A stretch of DNA of 46,821 nt from Rikenellaceae bacterium (lineage in GTDB: Bacteria; Bacteroidota; Bacteroidia; Bacteroidales; Rikenellaceae), in NCBI GenBank assembly GCA_030529085.1, contig JAUMXM010000008.1, positions 8,347 to 55,167 on the forward strand, given 5' to 3'. The notes beneath the pieces are model-generated. The model was given only the letters and a program-made list of their open reading frames with translations, was not told the DNA's origin and searched no databases. Positions within the stretch are counted from its first letter, which is position 1; the number at the start of each line of letters is the position of its first letter. This document shows, one piece after another, positions 8,394 to 15,552 of the stretch. Both the position numbers and the translations under genes were made by a program.

Positions 8394-9488
8394 CTATTTG
8401 TTCCAGCAGAATTCGGTCGGGATCACACCGACATAGAAGCTGACGAGGCATTTGCCCGTAGCCGAGTAGCGATAGACGATGCCCGGTTGCTGATAGTCGA
8501 TGGCATCGGCCAGGTAGATGTCGTTGTTCTCGGGGTCAATCGTGAGGGCGTAGAAGTAGGACTCTTTCGTGTCGAAGGCCGTAGTTGCAGGCAACTCCGT
8601 GTCCGAGATATTCATCCGATAGGGGGCACCGTTGTTGAGCCAATAGAGCTGATCGCCCGTGCCGTTGATGCGCAGCTTGGAGAGGTAGTCCCCCTTCGAG
8701 AAGGTGTAGCGCGCCTCGACGGTCATCTTTTCGGGGTCGATGCGGCAGAGTACGGGGGCCTCGTAACCTACGGGCGAACCCTCGTAACCGCCATCGCAGA
8801 TGGTCCAGAGCTTTCCGTTGCGATCCTTAACGAGCGATGCGGGCTGGATGCCCACCTCGAGCGTGCCGACGATTTGGTCGGTCGAGGTGTCGATCTTGAC
8901 GATGGTTTTCTCATACGACCAGCAGGTGACATAGAGGTACTTGCCGATTACGGCCATCTCCTCTGTCGATCCCGTGTGGCCGGCGATGGCCGTATTCTTC
9001 GGTACGGTCACCGAACCGATGATCGAGTAGGTCTTGGGGTTGATGATCGTGAGTTGGTCGCTGTACATCGAGCTAACATAGGCCTTCTCGTCCGAGAGGA
9101 AGCAGATGTAGCGGGGCGAAGTGATGCCCGTGATGCGGCCCTTCTCGCGCATCGTCTTCAGGTCGATGATGTAGATAATGTGCGAGTTATTGACCACGAT
9201 CCACCCCGTGTCGTTGTGGATGGACATGGACTGCGCCGTATCGCCCAATTTGTAACCGTTGATTTTGGCAAAGACCTCGTTGTCGTAGCCGTTGCCTACG
9301 GGGTCGTAAAAGGAGAGTGAGGCGTTGCTGGCATTGTAATTGCCGGCATTGACTACAAAGAGTCCTTGCGGAACTTCGACCGGATCAATGGTAGGATTGT
9401 TAGGGTTGTCGTTGTCACTCTCCGAACATTGACACAACAACATCGTTGCCATAAGCAACCATCCCAAGACACAGAGTAAGCGTTTCAT
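8394..9488 (-). CDS. btuG: Surface cobalamin-binding beta-propeller lipoprotein, BtuG-like (DUF5074/YncE type)
   Basis: 364-residue lipoprotein with a seven-bladed propeller pattern: repeated blades such as GWIVVNNSHIIYIIDLKTM, KAYVSSMYSDQLTIINPKT and GKYLYVTCWSYEKTIVKIDT. The signal region ends MLLCQCSESDNDN; either Cys19 or Cys21 could be lipidated, the Q before Cys21 being unusual. The acidic stretch right after it resembles the surface-export signal of Bacteroides lipoproteins. In Bacteroides thetaiotaomicron BtuG proteins of this fold bind B12 with extreme affinity and pass it to BtuB. First gene of the operon, directly under riboswitch and terminator control. Identity rests on fold, lipidation and context. 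Confidence 0.78.
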   Translation of the reverse strand: MKRLLCVLGWLLMATMLLCQCSESDNDNPNNPTIDPVEVPQGLFVVNAGNYNASNASLSFYDPVGNGYDNEVFAKINGYKLGDTAQSMSIHNDTGWIVVNNSHIIYIIDLKTMREKGRITGITSPRYICFLSDEKAYVSSMYSDQLTIINPKTYSIIGSVTVPKNTAIAGHTGSTEEMAVIGKYLYVTCWSYEKTIVKIDTSTDQIVGTLEVGIQPASLVKDRNGKLWTICDGGYEGSPVGYEAPVLCRIDPEKMTVEARYTFSKGDYLSKLRINGTGDQLYWLNNGAPYRMNISDTELPATTAFDTKESYFYALTIDPENNDIYLADAIDYQQPGIVYRYSATGKCLVSFYVGVIPTEFCWNK

Positions 9489-9509
9489 AACTTGTTTTTT
9501 TAGGTTAAT

Positions 9510-9545
9510 AAAAAAAATCGCCGTACTCCTGCTTGGAATACGACG
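9510..9545 (-). terminator. Intrinsic terminator in the btuG leader (riboswitch expression platform)
   Basis: On the minus strand CGTCGTATTCC (9545-9535) pairs over 11 bases with GGAGTACGGCG (9529-9519), two of them G-U pairs, with a five-base loop, followed by a run of T at 9517-9511. It ends about 20 bases before the btuG start. Position after the B12 aptamer suggests ligand-dependent premature termination; the long linker from the aptamer (about 165 bases) is unusual and no antiterminator could be assigned by eye. Confidence 0.82.
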
Positions 9546-9708
9546 TCAAGTTACAAAACGGAAGGGGAGTTGGAGGTTGTTCCTTGCTCCGACCCTTATT
9601 TTTGCCTCCACCTTGCAACCTCCCTCTCTCTTGTCGCCTGGTGAAACCGTCATTTCGGGCCCCTTGAGTTTTGATGCTTGGCCCGTACACCTGCAGGCGT
9701 TTCATCTT

Positions 9709-9880
9709 TTTGCAAGGCAGGTCTTCTGACTTATTCCCCTTCGATGCGCCTTCCCAGTTTCCCAGTGGCAGAAAGCATCAAACTTTGCGGAACTTACAGC
9801 AGCAGGTACTGTTTCGGATTTCCACCGAATTTCCTTTTCACCCCTCGGCTGTTGACAGCCTTCGGAGAACCTTACGGGGA
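9709..9880 (-). promoter_or_regulatory. Cobalamin (AdoCbl) riboswitch aptamer
   Basis: Read on the minus strand, the conserved core elements appear in the proper order: GGTGGAAATCCGAAACAG leading to CTGCTGCTGTAA (9826-9794), the B12 box GCCACTG (9769-9763), GGGGAATAAGTCAGAAGACC (ending at 9720) and the closing CTGCC. These are the defining conserved blocks of the cobalamin riboswitch. A transcript starting near 9874 would carry the whole aptamer. Binding of a cobalamin coenzyme is expected to reduce expression of the downstream uptake operon. Confidence 0.95.
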
Positions 9881-9911
9881 CAAAGGTAGAGAAGATAATT
9901 TAGAATTCAAA
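9881..9911 (-). promoter_or_regulatory. Promoter of the B12 uptake operon
   Basis: On the minus strand TTTG (9911-9908), 19 bases, then TACCTTTG (9888-9881): a full match to the Bacteroidetes promoter consensus. The predicted start of transcription, some 7 bases on, falls at the 5' edge of the riboswitch. Confidence 0.75.
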
Positions 9912-9929
9912 ATTTTTTCGATTTTATAG

Positions 9930-10101
9930 GGCATATTTCGCATCTCCTTGTCCGCCTTGAATGGGCAGTACGCCAAGTACAGCCCATCCAAGCCGAACTG
10001 CGTTCGCCGCAAAATCTGCTCCTCTAAAATCAAAAAAAGGGATAGGGGTTTTCCTTAATTCCCTTTAATATCCTTTAGCTCCCTTTAACCCCCTCCCCGA
10101 C
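9930..10101. other. Non-coding spacer with an imperfect hairpin, between two minus-strand operons
   Basis: The stretch upstream of the B12 promoter holds no convincing gene. It contains the imperfect inverted repeat TGGGC-a-GTAC (9962-9971) and GTAC-a-GCCCA (9977-9986), with a five-base spacer. On the minus strand about 30 codons around it are open in two frames without a start codon, which looks like a relic or a dispersed element. It is followed by a pyrimidine-rich stretch with repeated CCCTTTAA/CCTTTAG units (about 10049-10090). Confidence 0.45.
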
Positions 10102-10145
10102 AAAAAAAAGACCCTGCCCCCGTCGTGGGCAAGGTCTTTTTCTTG
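10102..10145 (-). terminator. Terminator of the minus-strand pectin operon
   Basis: On the minus strand AAAAGACCTTGCCC and GGGCAGGGTCTTTT form a long stem with a small mismatch and end in a run of eight T (plus-strand A-run 10102-10109). It lies 22 bases beyond the stop codon of the last gene in the arm. The opposite side also has a short T-run, so some plus-strand termination is possible. Confidence 0.85.
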
Positions 10146-10167
10146 TGGTCTGAAAACCGTACAATGC

Positions 10168-13100
10168 CTATTGGGCTATCGGCTCCAGCTTGAACTCCAC
10201 GTGCTTGATGCGGCGGCGACGCCACGTGTAGGTGGTGTGGATCGTGCCGTCGGCAGCCTCGATCACGGCCGGGTAGGAGTATTGGCTGATGGGGCTGTCC
10301 TCGAGCGTCATCACGTGCTGCCACTTCTCGCCATCCTCCGAGACGGCCACCGAGAGGGGTGTGCGCGGACCCTTGGGGGTGCCGTCGATCGTCTCGAAGT
10401 TGTTGTAAACCAAGACGTGGCGACCATCGCGAAGCGTCACCGCGTCGATACCCGACTGGTTCTGCTCCAGCTCCTTGTCGAGCGTGAGCTTCGACCAGGT
10501 CGTGCCGCGATCCGACGAGTAGGCGATACCCGTCTTGCCGTTACGCGTGCGGCAGAGCATCTTCAGGCGGCCGTCGGCGAGCTTGATGATCGAGGGCTGA
10601 ATCGCCTCGATGGGCAGGGCCTTCGACTCATCGTAGGCCTCCTTGCCGATGTCGGCCTTCGTGGTGACCAGGGGACGGAAGCGGGTCGGCACGTTCAACT
10701 CCGAGTCGAGCGGCGCGGTGCGCTGCCACGTCTTACCCAGGTCGTCGGTATACTCGAAGTGGACACTCCAGCGACCCATCTCGTCGGACGAGGGGCAGAG
10801 GATGCGGCCATCGATCCAGAGGGGCTTGTTCTTGATTGCGCCGAAGATGCCGTCGGGCAGCTGCTCGGGTTTCGACCAGCTCTTGCCGCCATTCTTCGAG
10901 CGAATCAAGTAGCCTTTCCAGTTCGGAACATTGGGGCCCACCTTGTAGAAGAGCCACAGCTCGCCGCCTTTGGTCGGCACCTGGAAGAGCACCGGATTCC
11001 AGCAGGCGTAGCGCAGCGTGTCGTTCTGGATGCCGTCGGCCACCATACGCGGCTCCGACCAGCTGTCCGAGCCCTTCTTCTTGATCTGGGTCCAGATGCA
11101 GACATCGGGGTTGCGCTCGCGCGTGCCACCGAAGTAGGCAGCGATCAGGTCGCCGTTCGGCAGCTCCTCGATCGTCGAGGCGTGGCACTCGATAAAGGGG
11201 GCCTTCTCGTAGAGAAACTCATCGACGAGGATACCCTCGCGATCCTCACCAATCGAGGGGTCGAGGGCAATCGAGAAGTGGTACTTACCCGAGGGAACAC
11301 GCCAGGTACCCATGCCGTTCTCCTCGCCCAGGAAGCGGACACCCTCCTCTTGGATGGCGTTCGGATCGAGGGTCGGAACAACGATCGTGGCGGTCGTGTT
11401 GCAGGGGATCTCCACATCCCACTCCAGACGCATCGGGCTCTTCGTGTAGCTGCTCACGATCGTGCCGTGGAGCGACTTGTAGGAGGTCTCGATGCGCTCG
11501 AGGTTCTGAATCGAGAAGTCGGGAGCCAGGCGAATCTCCTTGTAGCCGGGCTTCGCAGGGTTGATACCGCCCAAATCGCGGTAGAACCAGGGCACCAGGT
11601 CTCCGAGCATCATCACGTGGTTGCCCGAGTTCATCCAGGGGTTGGCCGTATCACCGTTCCAAAGCTCCCAGATGGTCGTGGCACCGCGCTTGGCCATGTA
11701 GCCGAAGCTGGGGTAGCTGTCCTGCGAGGCGAGCGTGTAGGCCACATCGCCGCGACCCATCTTCGTCAGGTAGCGCAGGGTCCAATTCTGACCGCAGACG
11801 CCGCTGCTGATGTGGTTCTTGTTCTCGACAACGAGCTTGTGCAGGATGCTGCGCTCAACGGCCTCGCGGTACTCCTCGGGTACCAGGTCGAAGGCTACGG
11901 CCAAGAGGTTGGCCGTCACGGTGTTGTTGTCGTAGTAGATGCGGTCGGGGTAGTGGGGATGGGGATACTTCGCGGGCGAAGTCCCCTCCTCGACGTGGAG
12001 GAAGGCGCGGTTGAAGGCCTCCTTCGTAGCCTCGGCGCGGGCGGCGTAATCCTCGCGGTCGGCATCTTCGCCGAGCAGCGTGGCAAACTTAACCATCATC
12101 TTCGAGACCATGCTGTAGTAGGCCGTGGCGATGAGGGCCGAGTTGGTCACACGCATCGGATCCTTCGAGTGGATCAAATCGAGCGACTCGGGCGGTACGC
12201 ACCAGTCGCCATACTTCTCCTTCGTGATCAGACCTTCGGCATTCGAGTAGTTCTCGCGCATGTGGTCGAGCCAGAGCTTCATGGCGCCGTAGTTCTTGCG
12301 CAAGGGCTCGAGGTTGCCCGTCTGCTCGTAGAGCATATCGCAGATAATCGGCAGCACCGACTGCCAAACCATGCCGTCCGTGTAGTAGTTCCAGAAGGCA
12401 GGCACCACATCGGGTATGCAACCATCCTCGCGCTGTGCCTCGCGCATATCATCGACCCACTTGGCATACATCGTGCCGCAGTCGAACATAAAGGTCTCGC
12501 CCCAGGTGCCTACGGCGTGGTCGCCGAGCCAGGGCTGGCGCTCGTTGCGCTGCGGACAATCGAGGGGTACACCCTTGTAGTTCGAGGCGATGCCCCACCA
12601 GGCGTTGCGATAGACCGTGTTCATCACCTCGTTCGAGGAGTGGAAATGACCCACCGTCTCGAAGTTGTCGAAGACAAACTCGGCCTCGAAATCCTCGGCC
12701 GTGGGGTTCTTCATACCCGTCACCTCGATGTAGCGGAAGCCGTGGTAGGAGAAGCGGGCGCTCCACTTCTTGTTCTGCTCCGTGCCGTCGGCGATGTAGA
12801 TGTCGCGGCTGCGGGCGTCGCGCAGGTTGCGCGTGAAGAGCGAGTCGCCGCCGTCGGTCAGACGCTCGGCATAGCGCATCATGATCGTGTCGCCCTGCTT
12901 CGTGTCGCGTACGTTGAGCTTCACCCAGCCGGCCATGTTCTGCCCAAAATCGACAATCGTGCGACCCTCGTAGTGGGTCACCGACTTCACGGGCAGGCGC
13001 TTCATGATCTTCATGTTGGGCGAGGTTGCACCGCGCAGCGTACCGTAGGGGATACCCACGCGCTGTGCCTTGAGCCACGTCGAATCGTCGTAGCCCACTT

Positions 13101-14028
13101 CGGTCCAGGCGCCCAGCTCCTTGTTGGCGTCGTAGATCTCGCCGTCATACTCGTTGTTCGAGCGGATCGGGCCTTGTGCCGTGAGGCGCCAGCTCGGATC
13201 CGAGGCGATGCGCTCGCGCGTGCCGTCCTCATACTCGACAATCAAGTTCAGGCGCATCTTCGGGTAGCCGAAGTTGGGAATCTTGTAGGGCTTGTAGTTC
13301 TGACGCATCGTGTACCAGCGGCCGTTACCCAGCACAACGCCGATGGCGTTCTGGCTCTTGAGCTGCTCCGTGACGTCGAACGAGTTGTAGGTGATCGTGC
13401 GGCGGTAGTCGCTCGGCACGGGGGCCAGGACCTGATCGCCGATGATCTGACCGTTGATGAAGAGCTCGTACATGCCCAGACCCGCGATGTGGATCGTGGC
13501 ACGCTTGATGGGCTTCTCGGCCAGGGCAAACTCGTGGCGGATGTAGCGCGAGCTGAGCTCGCTGATGGTTACCTCCTTATCCCAAGGGAAGGCGGCCTCC
13601 CAGCCGATCCAACGGCCACCCCAGGCACTCTCGCCCAGCAGACCCATGCCCCACTCCGAACTCTCGCTCCACGCCGAGGCGCCTTGCGTCGTGTAGACCT
13701 TCACGCGCCAATAGCAGCGCTGGTTGCTCGTGAGCTTCTTACCGGCGTAGGGTACCCAGATCGATTGATCGGAGGCTACGATGCCCGAATCCCACAGGTC
13801 GGCCTTGCCCTCCTCGAGCAGCGAGGGGTCGGAGGCCACCAGCAGGTGGTAGGCGGTCTGCATAACACCCTTCTCGTCGGAGGTGATGATCCAGCTCAAG
13901 CGGGGCTGGGCACGCTCGATGGAGAGGGGCTTGGTGAGTTGTTCCACTTCGAGCTGACCCACGCGCACCCCTGCCATGGTGAGCAGCGGTGCGACGAGGG
14001 CAACACAAAGTATGAGCAATCTTCTCAT
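10168..14028 (-). CDS. Two-module enzyme: GH78 alpha-L-rhamnosidase fused to a sialidase-like (BNR) propeller
   Basis: 1286-residue exported protein (signal peptide about 1-19, LLTMAG). Residues to about 915 form a full GH78: N-terminal beta-sandwiches, then the (alpha/alpha)6 barrel with CPQRNERQPWLGD (Glu496, Asp503 at the positions of conserved GH78 acids) and TTIWELWNGD later. From about 930 to the end a second catalytic-type module follows, a BNR_2/sialidase-like propeller with Asp-box turns SKNGGKSW, TDDLGKTW and SSDRGTTW, plus RERNPD, CRTRNG and SYPAVIEAADG. No classical RIP motif is seen. Free-standing versions of both modules are common; the fusion is the noteworthy part. In this RG-II locus the likely targets are the terminal rhamnose of side chain C and the Kdo beneath it; this is inference. 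Last gene of the arm, 35 bases after the GH140 gene. Confidence 0.85.
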   Translation of the reverse strand: MRRLLILCVALVAPLLTMAGVRVGQLEVEQLTKPLSIERAQPRLSWIITSDEKGVMQTAYHLLVASDPSLLEEGKADLWDSGIVASDQSIWVPYAGKKLTSNQRCYWRVKVYTTQGASAWSESSEWGMGLLGESAWGGRWIGWEAAFPWDKEVTISELSSRYIRHEFALAEKPIKRATIHIAGLGMYELFINGQIIGDQVLAPVPSDYRRTITYNSFDVTEQLKSQNAIGVVLGNGRWYTMRQNYKPYKIPNFGYPKMRLNLIVEYEDGTRERIASDPSWRLTAQGPIRSNNEYDGEIYDANKELGAWTEVGYDDSTWLKAQRVGIPYGTLRGATSPNMKIMKRLPVKSVTHYEGRTIVDFGQNMAGWVKLNVRDTKQGDTIMMRYAERLTDGGDSLFTRNLRDARSRDIYIADGTEQNKKWSARFSYHGFRYIEVTGMKNPTAEDFEAEFVFDNFETVGHFHSSNEVMNTVYRNAWWGIASNYKGVPLDCPQRNERQPWLGDHAVGTWGETFMFDCGTMYAKWVDDMREAQREDGCIPDVVPAFWNYYTDGMVWQSVLPIICDMLYEQTGNLEPLRKNYGAMKLWLDHMRENYSNAEGLITKEKYGDWCVPPESLDLIHSKDPMRVTNSALIATAYYSMVSKMMVKFATLLGEDADREDYAARAEATKEAFNRAFLHVEEGTSPAKYPHPHYPDRIYYDNNTVTANLLAVAFDLVPEEYREAVERSILHKLVVENKNHISSGVCGQNWTLRYLTKMGRGDVAYTLASQDSYPSFGYMAKRGATTIWELWNGDTANPWMNSGNHVMMLGDLVPWFYRDLGGINPAKPGYKEIRLAPDFSIQNLERIETSYKSLHGTIVSSYTKSPMRLEWDVEIPCNTTATIVVPTLDPNAIQEEGVRFLGEENGMGTWRVPSGKYHFSIALDPSIGEDREGILVDEFLYEKAPFIECHASTIEELPNGDLIAAYFGGTRERNPDVCIWTQIKKKGSDSWSEPRMVADGIQNDTLRYACWNPVLFQVPTKGGELWLFYKVGPNVPNWKGYLIRSKNGGKSWSKPEQLPDGIFGAIKNKPLWIDGRILCPSSDEMGRWSVHFEYTDDLGKTWQRTAPLDSELNVPTRFRPLVTTKADIGKEAYDESKALPIEAIQPSIIKLADGRLKMLCRTRNGKTGIAYSSDRGTTWSKLTLDKELEQNQSGIDAVTLRDGRHVLVYNNFETIDGTPKGPRTPLSVAVSEDGEKWQHVMTLEDSPISQYSYPAVIEAADGTIHTTYTWRRRRIKHVEFKLEPIAQ

Positions 14029-14063
14029 AGTGAAGTTGTGTTTTTTAAGGTTCTTGTTTGTTT

Positions 14064-15497
14064 TTAGAGCGAAAGCTGCTCCTTGGTGATGTAGCTCTTC
14101 GCTGCATCTACGGCTACAAGTACGTGGTCGTTGGCGGGACCTACCTCGCCCTCGGCCTGGAACTCGTGGATGCCGTTCTCATACTCACCGACATACTTCA
14201 GCGAGCCGTCAACGGGCGAGTACCACCATACGTTCTTCTTCTCGCCGCTGATCTTCGCCAGGTCGATCGACATCGGCTTGTTGGTGTAGGTGTATACCAG
14301 CAGGTAGTCCTCACCACGCGTTGCGATGGCGCGGTCGTAGCGGAAGCCGTGCTCGCCGGCGATCACCGTCTGGTCGCCTACGCGCTCAAAGAAGGGGAAG
14401 GCGCAGATGAGCTTCTTGACATACTGCATCTGGTTGAAACCGGGATCCTCGAGACCCTCTTTCCAACTCTTGATGGCACCATAACCGCCCGGCTTCTCGC
14501 CACCGGGGTGCATCTGCATGATCGAGTTGTGGCCATAGGTGTGACCAAAGGCACCGGCAAATACCGACCAGTAGGCGTAGCGGCGTACGTCGTACGACTT
14601 CCACCAGGGCTCGGCGGGGTCGTGCAGACCCTGCGGAATCTCCTCATACGAAGGTTCACCGTCGATGATGGGCTTCATCGGCTCGAGGGCGAAGGCCTCC
14701 TCTACATAGCGCCAGTTATCCTCGGCAACCGAAGCCTGGGCCGTGTCGTCGCCATCACCGCGCGTCTGATCGTAGCGGCGGTGACCCGACTGGAACATGT
14801 TGAAGTCGAGCCACTCGGCGTTGTGGAACCAACGTACCGACGAGGTGCGACCGAAGGGGTGGAAGGTCATCAGGTGGTTCTTGTCGATCGACTTGATGGT
14901 GCGCGCCAGCGTCTCCCACGAAGCGGTCTCCACATCACCCTTGATGTCACCACCGATGAACCAGATGATGTTGGGCGTATCCTTGTAGCGGTTGGCCAGG
15001 AACTCGCCGTAGGCCTGTGCCTGCTCGACGTTCATCAGACCCTTCTTCACCAGGCCACCCCATACGCAGACCATACCGATGTAGATGCCGCGCTTGCCGG
15101 CCTCATCGATGATGTAGTCCATGTGCTGCCAGTAGCCGTTCTCGCCCTCAGCCTCGATGACCGAGAAGTCATAGCCGGCCGGGTGCGAAAGCTTGCCGAA
15201 GACATTCGTGGCGGGTACACCGTTTACGGTCTGCACCTGTACGACGTTGTAGCCGGCCTTCTGGCAGGCATCCAGGTAGTAGATGGCGTTCTCGCGATCC
15301 AGACGCTCGGGCAGCAACCAACCCGTCTCGCCGAGCCAGAAGAAGGGCTCGCCATTCTCGTGCTGGAGGTAGCGACCATTCTCCGATACGACGAGCTTAC
15401 CGTTGTCCCAGGGGAGGTTGTTCTCCTGAACTGCCTCCTTCGGAGCGCAGCTTACGGCCAGCACTGCGAGTGCCAGCATTGCAAAAAGTTTTTTCAT
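14064..15497 (-). CDS. GH140-type apiosidase (DUF4038 glycosidase), lipoprotein
   Basis: 477-residue lipoprotein (lipobox AVSC, Cys17) with a TIM barrel of the DUF4038 family and a small C-terminal beta-sandwich (putative collagen-binding-like domain, ending DHVLVAVDAAKSYI). The barrel opens with GEPFFWLGETGWLLPERLDR. Candidate catalytic acids are Asp184 in FIGGDIKGD and Glu281 in DGEPSYE; the spacing of 97 residues equals that of the pair I recall for the characterised B. thetaiotaomicron apiosidase BT1012. GH140 enzymes release apiose-linked side chains from the RG-II homogalacturonan backbone. The start at 15497 gives the lipoprotein signal; an in-frame upstream extension would run into the preceding gene and lacks one. 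Confidence 0.85.
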   Translation of the reverse strand: MKKLFAMLALAVLAVSCAPKEAVQENNLPWDNGKLVVSENGRYLQHENGEPFFWLGETGWLLPERLDRENAIYYLDACQKAGYNVVQVQTVNGVPATNVFGKLSHPAGYDFSVIEAEGENGYWQHMDYIIDEAGKRGIYIGMVCVWGGLVKKGLMNVEQAQAYGEFLANRYKDTPNIIWFIGGDIKGDVETASWETLARTIKSIDKNHLMTFHPFGRTSSVRWFHNAEWLDFNMFQSGHRRYDQTRGDGDDTAQASVAEDNWRYVEEAFALEPMKPIIDGEPSYEEIPQGLHDPAEPWWKSYDVRRYAYWSVFAGAFGHTYGHNSIMQMHPGGEKPGGYGAIKSWKEGLEDPGFNQMQYVKKLICAFPFFERVGDQTVIAGEHGFRYDRAIATRGEDYLLVYTYTNKPMSIDLAKISGEKKNVWWYSPVDGSLKYVGEYENGIHEFQAEGEVGPANDHVLVAVDAAKSYITKEQLSL

Positions 15498-15552
15498 AGT
15501 GTTTTTTGAGTTATAATTAGTTGTTGAATCTAAGTTTCGGGGTTGTGTGTGG

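Noticed and set aside
6299-9488. Reading btuB/btuG as a SusC/SusD-like glycan pair
   Set aside because: The receptor lacks the SusC N-terminal extension, the lipoprotein is a propeller without SusD motifs, and a cobalamin riboswitch controls them.
9505-9705. A 66-codon minus-strand open frame between the riboswitch and btuG
   Set aside because: It runs through the terminator stem and T-run, has no plausible family and lies in the untranslated leader.
9671-9929. Short plus-strand open frames over the riboswitch
   Set aside because: They are antisense to the conserved B12 aptamer and have no coding support.
10168-11245. Calling the propeller module a true sialidase
   Set aside because: Asp-box turns are present, but the RIP motif is not seen and nothing else in the locus deals with sialic acid.
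10171-14067. A 1298-codon open frame on the plus strand opposite the GH78-sialidase gene
   Set aside because: It mirrors a gene with clear motifs and a signal peptide and shows no recognisable fold.
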